Of a DNA stretch of 64,000 nt, positions 8,272 through 16,112 are shown piece by piece. Each line of letters begins with the position of its first letter. The stretch's first letter is position 1. The DNA is from an uncultured Faecalibacterium sp. (lineage in GTDB: Bacteria; Bacillota; Clostridia; Oscillospirales; Ruminococcaceae). The stretch is from the NCBI GenBank assembly GCA_934561555.1, contig CAKTGQ010000007.1, positions 1-64,000 on the forward strand, in the 5' to 3' direction. A program made the translations under genes and the position numbers. The notes below the pieces were generated by a model, which saw nothing but the letters and a program-made list of their open reading frames with translations, did not search any database and was not told the origin of the DNA.

Positions 8272-9771
8272 TTATGATTTCCCGATAATTTCATCCACCT
8301 GATTGTGCAGCAACTTATTAATCGGAGAGTCTCCAATCACTTCGCTCAGAACGACTAAGAGTGCACGAACTGTGATATCTGTTTCATGATACTGCAACAG
8401 TTTACTGTAATCGCTGTCGTCACAACCGCTTTTCAAAATCAACGCTTTTCTATATGCAATCACACACAACAAAGCTTTTAGTGCATATCTGCCAATTGCA
8501 TTTTCTCCTTGCTGATTCAACGCAATTTTTGCCATTAAGACATAGGTCTTATAAAGATATTGAATTTCTTTTAGTGATAAGCATTTCCAATCCTCTGATA
8601 AGTCGATTTCCTGCTTGTCTGGATTCGGAAAGCCTTCTAGTTCAAGATTTCTATTTAATATATTGATAACTGTTCTAAGTTCTGCCTTTGCGTCCTCAAA
8701 TTCTCTGCGCTCCGCATGGTAGCACGCACTCTGAAAAGCAGCCTGATAGCAGCCGGACCATTGGTTTTTTGCCTGCAAATAATATTGTTCTGCAAATGTT
8801 TTTTCGCTTTGATATTTTTGTGCATAGCGTCCCAGCTGATAAATGCTGAACGCATATAGTTCCTTGGCCTCTACCGATGTTCGACATTTTGCTTCCTGAT
8901 AATAAGCATATGCATCGAGCCAGTAGCGTCGGTCTGATTGGCAGATATATGCAGCAAGATGATATGCACCGATATAATTCGGGTCAAGCTCATAAATTCT
9001 TTTCAGCTTTTCTAAAAGCTCCGAAACCGACGCTATTGACGCAGTCGCTTTTTTACGAATTTTCGAATCCGGCGCAAGAACATTATAAATTTCTCGAATC
9101 TTACGTGCACAGTTCACTTGTGCATAGATTGAATAAACGCTTACCGGGATTTTTTCCAGTTCTGCTTGAAATCCCTTTAAAGCCTTCAACATATCGTCAA
9201 TATATGGGTCATCCGGAATATCATAATGACTGATACCCAAGGAAAGCACTTCGCCCATATTAACGATTCGGAATGTCTTTTTCACCTGCATATAGGGAAA
9301 TAATTTCTGCTGGCAAAAGGCCGCGCTGATTTTCTGTATGCTTGTTTGAATCATGGCTTCATTCGGTCTTGACCAAATCGCTTTAATTAGCTCCTCCAAT
9401 GCCTTTTCTTCAAACCCGCAGACAGTGTTTGTACCTGTTGTAATGCATTGCTGATTTTCTAAGCAGAAGAAGCCTTTTTTTAAATTGAACGCAAAGTGAA
9501 TTCCTTTTTTATCTTGCAGCTGTTCCGGCAGAGCCTCATGATATAGTACCAGTGAAACGTCAAAGAGACTTTCTTGTTCCTGTTCTCTCTGCATTTCCTT
9601 TTTAGAAACGCATATAGCATCATTTACTGAACATCCAATGCCTCGAAAAAACTCTTTGAGAAATTCCTTCTCAGCTGCTGCTTCTTTCGTCCGAATCAGC
9701 CGAATGCTTTTTATATTCCCATCCTTTCTTCTTGTTGAGTCCAACTGTGCAGTAGCATCCATTTCTTCCAT
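8272..9771 (-). CDS. Unrecognised protein with TPR-like C-terminal half, first gene of the RADAR operon
   Basis: I do not recognise this 499-residue protein. Residues about 20-125 look like an alternating alpha/beta domain (IKSIRLIRT strand, helix, DVSLVLY strand, helix, GIHFAFNL strand). This is the kind of pattern seen in TIR- or Rossmann-like domains, but no catalytic residues can be named. Residues about 245-365 form repeated helix pairs with TPR-like spacing (IYELDPNYIGAYHLA, YAFSIYQLGRYA, AFQSACYHAERREFEDA). There is no signal peptide or membrane segment. The start at 9771 has GGAGG 10 bp upstream. Being first in a tight operon with rdrA and rdrB, it may be a sensor or regulator of the system. 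This is inference from position only. Confidence 0.7.
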   Translation of the reverse strand: MEEMDATAQLDSTRRKDGNIKSIRLIRTKEAAAEKEFLKEFFRGIGCSVNDAICVSKKEMQREQEQESLFDVSLVLYHEALPEQLQDKKGIHFAFNLKKGFFCLENQQCITTGTNTVCGFEEKALEELIKAIWSRPNEAMIQTSIQKISAAFCQQKLFPYMQVKKTFRIVNMGEVLSLGISHYDIPDDPYIDDMLKALKGFQAELEKIPVSVYSIYAQVNCARKIREIYNVLAPDSKIRKKATASIASVSELLEKLKRIYELDPNYIGAYHLAAYICQSDRRYWLDAYAYYQEAKCRTSVEAKELYAFSIYQLGRYAQKYQSEKTFAEQYYLQAKNQWSGCYQAAFQSACYHAERREFEDAKAELRTVINILNRNLELEGFPNPDKQEIDLSEDWKCLSLKEIQYLYKTYVLMAKIALNQQGENAIGRYALKALLCVIAYRKALILKSGCDDSDYSKLLQYHETDITVRALLVVLSEVIGDSPINKLLHNQVDEIIGKS

Positions 9772-10351
9772 TGAATCATTTCCTCCCAGAATTTAATCAT
9801 GTGCGTGCATTGCATAAGTCTTAGTACCTCACCCTAACCTTTACACTATTTTCCGGCTTTCGTTGTGTGATATACAAATCGGCAGGAATCCCGTCACCAT
9901 CGGCAGAATCCCTGTTTGGTGCCACATATAGTTATTATTTCAACATATACTTGCATGTTCACCGCCCACCCTTTTATCCTTTTCATGAACATTTCAGGAG
10001 GAATTTCAACTAGGGAGTCTCTAATTTCTTTCGCAAAACCAATTACCTGTTGTTTTCTATTTCAACAACCATTTTTCTAAATTTTATTCAGTGTATCAAG
10101 AAAAGTATACCATAGTTTACTAAGGGTTGCAATAGATGTGTTACAAAGCAGAATAAAAAGAAAGACGAATGGGTCGTCCTGCGGTACAGTTAATTCTTAT
10201 TTTGGGCTAACTTTTGAGGATTCATTCATACCAGGGAGTAACCTTTTATCTCTCTAATTGAACCAAGCACTCCGTCCACAGGCTATTCGAATGACCTATT
10301 CGCTCACTGTAAGCTTTTGATAACAAATCACAAATCCGTACAGAAGTTCTC
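9772..10351. other. Long AT-rich leader and gene-free stretch upstream of the RADAR operon
   Basis: I find no protein-like frame of useful length on either strand. The left 330 bp would be the untranslated leader of the operon if the promoter at 10104-10132 is used. I did not recognise a riboswitch or stable terminator in it. Confidence 0.5.
10104..10132 (-). promoter_or_regulatory. Promoter of the RADAR operon
   Basis: The minus strand reads TTGCAA, a 17-bp spacer and TATACT, close to the housekeeping consensus. The predicted start is near 10097, giving a leader of about 325 nt before the ATG at 9771. Confidence 0.6.
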
Positions 10352-10471
10352 TCAAGCAGCACAGCCCTTGCTTTTGATGGTTGCTACCACCTGAGACACG
10401 TACTTCTGGCAGGTGTCGTGGACCATTATGCGCACCAAAGGCTCAATGCCGTACTCACGAACCAGTACCAC
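10352..10471 (-). pseudogene. C-terminal remnant of an unknown gene
   Basis: A leftward frame of about 40 codons encodes VREYGIEPLVRIMVHDTCQK and continues to the stop at 10352. It has well-behaved GC-ending codons unlike the AT-rich surroundings. It is cut off upstream by an in-frame stop near 10473, so the N-terminal part is missing. Family not recognised. Confidence 0.3.
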
Positions 10472-10660
10472 TGGAAATTAAATACTGGCCGCAGGAAAGA
10501 CAAAGATGAACGCGCTGACTTGATGGCTGTATCGGAAAAGCCCATCCTCACCTTCACCATCGACTTTGAAACTGCCAAGCGTTACCGGGAAGCCAACAAG
10601 ATGCCCCACCAGTTCCGCCGTGCAGCGTGGACCGACCTGACCGTGGAGGTGTATCTGTGA
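10418..10660 (+). pseudogene. C-terminal remnant of an unknown gene, rightward
   Basis: The frame has 80 codons, but the first 15 or so overlap the opposing remnant and probably are not native. From about 10470 it encodes WKLNTGRRKDKDERADLMAV and then ILTFTIDFETAKRYREANKM, with GC-ending codons typical of the host. It ends at 10660. No ribosome binding site precedes the first ATG. I read it as the tail of a larger gene whose front was lost. Family not recognised. Confidence 0.35.
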
Positions 10661-10713
10661 TGCTTCTGGAAAGCGGCCCTGTGTTAAACGCAATTCACCT
10701 CATACATGAGCAA

Positions 10714-10756
10714 ATAAATAAGGCCCACCGCCAAAATTGACGGTGAGCCTTATTTT
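10714..10756. terminator. Bidirectional terminator between ppdK and the accessory block
   Basis: AATAAGGC and CACCG pair with CGGTG and GCCTTATT around the short loop CCAAAATTGA, with A/T runs on both sides. It lies 37 bp beyond the ppdK stop and also closes the rightward remnant. Confidence 0.75.
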
Positions 10757-10765
10757 ATGCTTGAT

Positions 10766-10825
10766 TTTTAACGATAATTCGCTATAAAATCCTTATGCTC
10801 TCGGTTTTTTAATAGCAGCCTGAGC
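10766..10825. repeat. Proximal copy of the 60-bp direct repeat, within the ppdK 3' end
   Basis: It is 58/60 identical to bases 1-60 and in the same orientation. It includes the last 11 codons and stop of ppdK plus 27 bp downstream, so integration would leave ppdK intact on this side. Confidence 0.8.
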
Positions 10826-13459
10826 AGCGGCCAGACGTGCGATAGGCACACGGAAGGGAGAGCAGCTGACGTAGTCCAGACCGACGTTGTGGCAGAACTC
10901 CACGCTCGTGGGGTCACCGCCGTGCTCGCCGCAGATGCCCAGACCCAGATCGGGGCGGGTCTCGCGGCCGTCGTGAGCAGCCATCTTGACCAGCTTGCCG
11001 ACACCGATCTGATCCAGATGCTGGAACGGATCGCTCTCGTAGATCTTGTTCTCGTAGTATGCGCCCAGGAACTTGGCAGCGTCATCACGGCTGAAGCCGA
11101 AGGTCATCTGGGTCAGGTCGTTGGTGCCGAAGCTGAAGAACTCAGCTTCCTTGGCGATCTCGCCGGCAGTCAGGGCTGCACGGGGGATCTCGATCATGGT
11201 ACCGACCTGATACTTCATGTCAACGCCAGCAGCAGCGATCAGCTCGTCAGCAACCTTGACGACAACGTCCTTGACGAACTTCAGCTCCTTGACCTCGCCG
11301 ACCAGCGGGATCATGATGTGCGGGGTGATCACATGGCCGGTCTCAGCAGAGACGTTCAGAGCAGCCTTGATCACAGCGCGGGTCTGCATAGCAGCGATCT
11401 CGGGGTAGGTAACAGCCAGACGGCAGCCACGGTGACCCATCATGGGGTTGAACTCGTGCAGAGAAGCAACCACGTTCTTCAGGTCGTCGTAGGTCATGCC
11501 CATGTCGGCAGCCAGCTCCTTGATGTCCTCGTCCTTGGTGGGCAGGAACTCGTGCAGGGGCGGGTCCAGATAACGGATGGTCATCGGGCGCTCACCCATG
11601 ATGCGGTACATCGCCTCGAAGTCGCCCTGCTGGAACGGCTCGACCTTGGCCAGAGCAGCCTCGCGCTCTTCCACGGTGCGTGCGCAGATCATCTCGCGGA
11701 CAGCCTTGATGCGGTCCTCAGCGAAGAACATATGCTCGGTACGGCACAGACCGATGCCCTCAGCACCCAGATCCACTGCCTGCTGTGCGTCACGCGGGTT
11801 GTCGGCGTTGGTCATGACCAGCAGCTGACGTGCTGCGTCTGCCCAGCCCATGAAGCGGTTGAAGTTCTTGTTGCCGGTAGCGGCCACGGTTGCGACCTGC
11901 TCGCCGTAGATGTTGCCGGTGGAGCCGTCGATGGAGATCCAGTCGCCCTCGACGAACTTGTGGCCGTTGATCTCGAAGGTCTTAGCCTCTTCGTCGATCT
12001 TCACCTCGTTGTCGTTGCCGCAGCCGGAGACACAGCAGGTGCCCATACCACGGGCAACAACGGCTGCGTGGCTGGTCATGCCGCCGCGGACGGTCAGGAT
12101 GCCCTGAGAGACCTGCATGCCCACGATATCCTCGGGGCTGGTCTCCAGACGCACCAGAACGACCTTCTTCATCTTGCCGGACTTGACCATCTCCTCTGCC
12201 TCTTCAGCAGTAAAGACGATCTGGCCGCAGGCAGAACCGGGAGAAGCTGCCAGACCCTTGCCGACGACCTCTGCAGCCTTCAGGGCAGCAGCGTCGAACT
12301 GGGGATGCAGCAGGGTATCCAGCTGCTTGGGCTCCACGCGCAGGACAGCCTCCTGCTCGGTGATCATGCCCTCGTCCACCAGATCGCAGGCGATCTGCAG
12401 AGCAGCCTGTGCGGTACGCTTGCCGTTACGGGTCTGCAGCATGTACAGGTGGCCGTCCTCAATGGTGAACTCCATATCCTGCATATCGCGGAAGTAGTTC
12501 TCCAGACGGGTAGCGATCTCGATAAACTGATCGTACACCTCAGGCATCTGATCCTTCAGGTGGCTGATGGGAGAAGGAGTGCGCACGCCGGCAACAACGT
12601 CCTCGCCCTGTGCATTGATCAGGTACTCGCCCATCAGCTTCTTAGCGCCGGTGGCGGGGTCACGGGTGAAGGCAACGCCGGTGCCGGAACGGTCGCCGGA
12701 GTTACCAAAGGCCATCTGCTGCACGTTGACAGCGGTGCCCCACTCGTAGGGGATCTCGTTCATCTTACGGTAGACGTTTGCACGGGGGTTATCCCAGCTG
12801 CGGAACACGGCCTTGACAGCCTCGATCAGCTGATCGCGGGGATCCTGCGGGAAGGGACGGCCTTCGTTCTCCTCGTAGATCTTCTTGAAGGTGCCGACCA
12901 GTTCCTTCAGGTCGTCAGCAGTCAGGTCCACGTCGTTCTTGACGCCCTTGGCTTCCTTCATCTTGTCGATCTCGACCTCGAACAGGCTCTTCGGGACCAT
13001 CATAACGACGTCGGCGAACATCTGCACGAAGCGGCGGTAGCAGTCGTATGCAAAGCGGGCGTTGCCGGTCTTTTTAGCCAGACCCTCAACAGCCTCGTCG
13101 TTCAGGCCCAGGTTCAGGATGGTGTCCATCATGCCGGGCATGGACTGACGTGCGCCGGAACGGACGGAGACCAGCAGAGGGTTGGTGTTGTCGCCGAACT
13201 TCTTGCCGGTGATTTCTTCCAAGCCCTTGACGTGCTCAAAGATGTCAGCAGTGATGTCGTCATTGATCTGACGGCCGTCTGCGTAATACTGGGTGCAGGC
13301 GTCGGTGGTGATGGTGAAGCCCTGCGGCACCGGCATACCGGCTGCGGTCATCTCGGCCAGGCCGGCACCCTTGCCGCCCAGCGTGTTCTTCATGGTGACC
13401 TTGTCACCGCCGAAAGCGTCATTGCCTTCGCTGAAGTAGTACAGATACTTTTTGCTCAT
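10793..13459 (-). CDS. ppdK: Pyruvate, phosphate dikinase
   Basis: The 888-residue protein interconverts ATP, pyruvate and phosphate with AMP, PEP and pyrophosphate in the cytosol, linking glycolysis and gluconeogenesis in anaerobes. Length matches the family (about 875). It starts MSKKYLYYFSEGND and has the N-terminal ATP-grasp region, the phosphohistidine segment GGMTSHAAVVARG with catalytic His464, and the C-terminal PEP-binding barrel with GICGEHGGDP. The start at 13459 is chosen because GGGAGG lies upstream; a longer frame to 13510 has no support. It is monocistronic, with an extended -10 promoter at 13563-13590 and a terminator at 10714-10756. Its 3' end is the repeated target of the flanking accessory element. 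Confidence 0.97.
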   Translation of the reverse strand: MSKKYLYYFSEGNDAFGGDKVTMKNTLGGKGAGLAEMTAAGMPVPQGFTITTDACTQYYADGRQINDDITADIFEHVKGLEEITGKKFGDNTNPLLVSVRSGARQSMPGMMDTILNLGLNDEAVEGLAKKTGNARFAYDCYRRFVQMFADVVMMVPKSLFEVEIDKMKEAKGVKNDVDLTADDLKELVGTFKKIYEENEGRPFPQDPRDQLIEAVKAVFRSWDNPRANVYRKMNEIPYEWGTAVNVQQMAFGNSGDRSGTGVAFTRDPATGAKKLMGEYLINAQGEDVVAGVRTPSPISHLKDQMPEVYDQFIEIATRLENYFRDMQDMEFTIEDGHLYMLQTRNGKRTAQAALQIACDLVDEGMITEQEAVLRVEPKQLDTLLHPQFDAAALKAAEVVGKGLAASPGSACGQIVFTAEEAEEMVKSGKMKKVVLVRLETSPEDIVGMQVSQGILTVRGGMTSHAAVVARGMGTCCVSGCGNDNEVKIDEEAKTFEINGHKFVEGDWISIDGSTGNIYGEQVATVAATGNKNFNRFMGWADAARQLLVMTNADNPRDAQQAVDLGAEGIGLCRTEHMFFAEDRIKAVREMICARTVEEREAALAKVEPFQQGDFEAMYRIMGERPMTIRYLDPPLHEFLPTKDEDIKELAADMGMTYDDLKNVVASLHEFNPMMGHRGCRLAVTYPEIAAMQTRAVIKAALNVSAETGHVITPHIMIPLVGEVKELKFVKDVVVKVADELIAAAGVDMKYQVGTMIEIPRAALTAGEIAKEAEFFSFGTNDLTQMTFGFSRDDAAKFLGAYYENKIYESDPFQHLDQIGVGKLVKMAAHDGRETRPDLGLGICGEHGGDPTSVEFCHNVGLDYVSCSPFRVPIARLAAAQAAIKKPRA

Positions 13460-13562
13460 GCGTTGTTTACCTCCCATTCGTGACCATCGGTACACTTGCC
13501 GTGGTCTCATCGTTTGCCTTGTCTTGAACGTACGATGAACATTGTTTTGTGAATGCTAAACT

Positions 13563-13590
13563 ATTATACCAGAAAATCCATTCCTTTCCA
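13563..13590 (-). promoter_or_regulatory. Promoter of ppdK (extended -10)
   Basis: The minus strand has TGGAAA, a 16-bp spacer and TATAAT, preceded by TGG as an extended -10. The leader would be about 100 nt. Confidence 0.6.
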
Positions 13591-13876
13591 CCATGCAAAA
13601 TCCCGAATTTGTCTGTTATTTTTTATGCAAATCTCTTGAAATTTTCCAAGTTTTAAGGTAGTATAGAATGGGAGAAAGTTCGAGAGGTTTTTTGTTTATA
13701 CACGCGATTTCTCGTCCTGTTGGATACAACTTTCTATCCTTGTAACTTTTCAAATTCTATTTTGTCGGAACAAAGCTTTCCGCAGCGGGTATGCTGGGGC
13801 GGACAGGCAACAATTTTCCGGTCGCCTTTTCTGTCTCTCTTCCGCCGCGCGCTTTGGTGGGAAGGGAGATTTTTTC
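13591..13876. other. Intergenic region with a probable rightward promoter
   Basis: A TTGAAA and a TATAGA lie near 13632 and 13658 with an over-long spacer of 20 bp, so the promoter for the GlmU-like gene is only tentative. Nothing else was recognised. Confidence 0.3.
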
Positions 13877-14635
13877 ATGCAGAATTCTATTTCTGAACAG
13901 GCCCGCGCCGCTGCTCTGGCACAGCTGGATGCCGCCGAGACTGCCCGCGAGGACATCCTCGTGCAGCACATTGCAAACGGCGTGGTCATCGACAGCCGCA
14001 CCGTGCAGATCGACCCGGAGGTGGTCATCGCCCCGGGCGCTGTGATCCTTGCGGGCACCATCCTGCGGGGCAAGACGGTCATCGGCGCAGGCTGCGTCAT
14101 CGGCCCCAACACCCTGATCGAGGACAGCACCGTGGACGAAGGCACTACCGTGAATGCCAGCCAGATCTACGGCAGCCACATCGGCCCGCACAACAACATC
14201 GGCCCCTTCACCCATGTGCGTGTGAACACTGTCACCGACTACGGCGTGCATCTGGGTGCCTATGTGGAGACCAAGAACTCCAACTTTGCCCGCGGCAACA
14301 CCGTGAGCCATCTGACCTACATCGGCGACAGCGATGTGGGCAAGTACTGCAACTTCGGCTGCGGCACTGTCACCTGCAACTATGACGGCAAGGACAAGTT
14401 CCGCACCCAGATCGGCGATTACTGCTTCATCGGCTGCAACACCAACCTTGTGGCTCCGGTCAAGGTGGGCGATGGCGCTTATACCGCCGCCGGCAGCACC
14501 ATCACCAAGGACGTGCCCGCGCAGGCGCTGGGCATCGCCCGGGAGCGCCAGACCAATCTGGACGGCTGGGCAGAACCCAAGATGGAAGCCTACATCGCCA
14601 AAAAGCAGAAGCTGGAAAACGAGCAGAGCAAGTAA
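13877..14635 (+). CDS. GlmU-type left-handed beta-helix acetyltransferase, free-standing
   Basis: The 252-residue protein corresponds to the C-terminal half of bifunctional GlmU. It has hexapeptide repeats (VVIAPGAVILAGTILRG, VIGAGCVIGPNTLIED) followed by the characteristic GCGTVTCNYDGKDKF loop and the APVKVGDGAYTAAGSTI coil. In GlmU this domain acetylates glucosamine-1-phosphate for UDP-GlcNAc synthesis. The N-terminal uridyltransferase domain (about 230 residues) is absent and not encoded next to it. A different nucleotidyl-sugar or amino-sugar acetyltransferase role remains possible. The start is supported by GGGAG 9 bp upstream. A short basic tail ends the protein. The next gene follows by 24 bp. 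Confidence 0.85.
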   Translation: MQNSISEQARAAALAQLDAAETAREDILVQHIANGVVIDSRTVQIDPEVVIAPGAVILAGTILRGKTVIGAGCVIGPNTLIEDSTVDEGTTVNASQIYGSHIGPHNNIGPFTHVRVNTVTDYGVHLGAYVETKNSNFARGNTVSHLTYIGDSDVGKYCNFGCGTVTCNYDGKDKFRTQIGDYCFIGCNTNLVAPVKVGDGAYTAAGSTITKDVPAQALGIARERQTNLDGWAEPKMEAYIAKKQKLENEQSK

Positions 14636-14659
14636 CGCTCTGTCGGAAGGGAGCTGTGC

Positions 14660-15184
14660 ATGAAGTCTGAAAGCTTTCGCAAGCAGGCGCTGAGCCTGAT
14701 CCTTTTCTTCGCAGCTGTTGCCGCCGTGTTCGCCCTGACCCGTCTGCGCAGCGACCCTGCCAAAAAGCAGGCCGAGTTCGTGGTGCAGCAGCTGCTCTCC
14801 TGCTCCTCTGCCGTGGAGCAGGCGGTGGATACCGCCGCCGCGCCCTCCGGCAGTGAACCGGGGCTTGCCGCAGCGGACAGCGATGGGCTGTACGCCTTTC
14901 TTCAGGCGCAGCTGGGCGATGCCATGACGGCCGACTGCCTGAACAAAGTCATGGCGAACCGTCTGCCCACCCGCATCACCGCGCTGGCAGGGCAGTCCGG
15001 CGACAAGCTGGTGCCCAGCGACCTCACCCTGAAAAAGCGCGCCGGGGCAGAAAACTGCTACGACTTTTCTGCCACCCTGCTGACCGCTACGGGCAGCACC
15101 GCCGCCGCGCAGGTATCCGGCACCATCACTATGGTGAAGGAGGATGGCCGCTGGAAGGCCGCTGCCATCACGCTGAACCTGTAA
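14660..15184 (+). CDS. Hypothetical membrane-anchored extracytoplasmic protein
   Basis: The 174-residue protein has a basic start and one hydrophobic helix (about 9-27, ALSLILFFAAVAAVFAL), then a soluble domain rich in Ala, Ser and Thr ending in GTITMVKEDGRWKAAAITL. The topology suggests a short cytoplasmic tail and an outside domain. GGGAG precedes the ATG by 8 bp. The final strand pattern resembles small NTF2- or DUF4878-like lipoprotein domains, but there is no lipobox and I do not assign a family. It probably forms an operon with the GlmU-like gene and is followed by a terminator. Confidence 0.75.
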   Translation: MKSESFRKQALSLILFFAAVAAVFALTRLRSDPAKKQAEFVVQQLLSCSSAVEQAVDTAAAPSGSEPGLAAADSDGLYAFLQAQLGDAMTADCLNKVMANRLPTRITALAGQSGDKLVPSDLTLKKRAGAENCYDFSATLLTATGSTAAAQVSGTITMVKEDGRWKAAAITLNL

Positions 15185-15194
15185 TAAACCCTTT

Positions 15195-15238
15195 TGCCCC
15201 TGTGCCCTGCGGCATGGGGGCATTTTTTGCTTATAATG
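15195..15238 (+). terminator. Terminator after the membrane-anchored protein gene
   Basis: GCCCC-TGTGCC pairs with GGCATGGGGGC around CTGC and is followed by T6. Confidence 0.75.
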
Positions 15239-15314
15239 TATATCTTTTTGCGCGCGCGTATGTTATACTTAGATGTTGTATCACACTATTATCAGGAAAA
15301 GGTATTATCATATC

Positions 15315-15893
15315 ATGAACGAAAACGATATCTGGCTCATTGCAGGGCTGGGCAACCCCGAAGCAAAATACGATGGCACCCGCCACAACGCCGGTTTTGC
15401 CGCGCTGGACGCGCTGGCCGACAAGTGGAATATCTCTGTGGGCAAGACCAAGTTCCAAGGCCTGTGGGGACAGGGCGAGGTGGACGGCCACAAGGTGGTG
15501 CTGCTGAAGCCCCTGACCTACATGAACCTCTCCGGCGATTCCATCGCCCCCATGGCGGGCTTTTTCAAGATTCCTGCCGACCATGTGCTGGTGCTGTGCG
15601 ATGACATTACACAGGCACCCGGCAAGCTGCGCATCCGTCCCTCCGGCTCTGCGGGCGGGCACAACGGCCTGAAGAGCATCATTGCCCGACTGGGCGGGGA
15701 GAACTTCCCCCGCATCCGCATCGGCATCGGCGCAAAGCCCCACCCGGACTACGACCTTGCCGCATGGGTGCTGGGCAAGTTCCCGCCGGAGGACGCCAAG
15801 GCCATCGCCGACCGCTACCCCGACCTTGAAGCCGCCGCAAAGCTCATCATGGACGGTAAGCTGAGTCTGGCACAGAGCAAGTATAACGGGTAA
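15315..15893 (+). CDS. pth: Peptidyl-tRNA hydrolase
   Basis: The 192-residue enzyme recycles tRNA from peptidyl-tRNA released by stalled ribosomes, in the cytosol. The family signatures are clear: GLGNPEAKYDGTRHNAGF near the N-terminus (with the catalytic His of RHNAG), NLSGDSI, the DDITQAPGKLRIR aspartate segment and SGGHNG-like SAGGHNGLKSI. Length matches E. coli Pth (194). I chose the start MNENDIWLIAG at 15315. A TATACT box at about 15261 would place the transcription start next to the alternative upstream ATG at 15273. In many Firmicutes pth precedes mfd, as here, but a 155-bp palindromic repeat separates the two. Confidence 0.95.
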   Translation: MNENDIWLIAGLGNPEAKYDGTRHNAGFAALDALADKWNISVGKTKFQGLWGQGEVDGHKVVLLKPLTYMNLSGDSIAPMAGFFKIPADHVLVLCDDITQAPGKLRIRPSGSAGGHNGLKSIIARLGGENFPRIRIGIGAKPHPDYDLAAWVLGKFPPEDAKAIADRYPDLEAAAKLIMDGKLSLAQSKYNG

Positions 15894-15897
15894 TCAC

Positions 15898-16052
15898 CCT
15901 CTCAGGCGCTCCCGCGCCAGCTCTCCCGAAGGGAGAGCCAAGGTTTAAGGCTCGTTGCTAAAGTATTAGGCGCAACGAGAAAGCTTCCGGCAGTGCTCTT
16001 GGCTCTCCCCTTGGGAGAGCTGTCAAAGCCGTTAAGGCTTTGACTGAGAGGG
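15898..16052. repeat. Palindromic intergenic repeat, copy 1 (155 bp)
   Basis: It begins CCCTCTCAG and ends CTGAGAGGG. Inside are several nested hairpins, including AGCTCTCCC/GGGAGAGC and CTCGTTGC/GCAACGAG. Related units occur at 27175-27325, 39888-39943 and 48177-48365. It has no coding capacity and resembles a MITE or REP-type element. Confidence 0.75.
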
Positions 16053-16112
16053 CGAGCCCGCTAACCGCCGCGCATTTTCAATGGTCATCCCAGCAGGAAA
16101 GGAGGTTTTTCC

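Noticed and set aside
2085..9771. Retron, CBASS or Thoeris as the identity of the defence operon
   Set aside because: No reverse transcriptase, cyclase or NAD-consuming gene is visible. The adenosine deaminase motifs and the ATPase partner fit RADAR better.
10889..13483. Open frame of 864 codons on the plus strand opposite ppdK
   Set aside because: It is the mirror of a GC-rich coding gene with few stop codons. The translation is Leu/Gly/His/Val-rich without any family motif, while ppdK is unmistakable.
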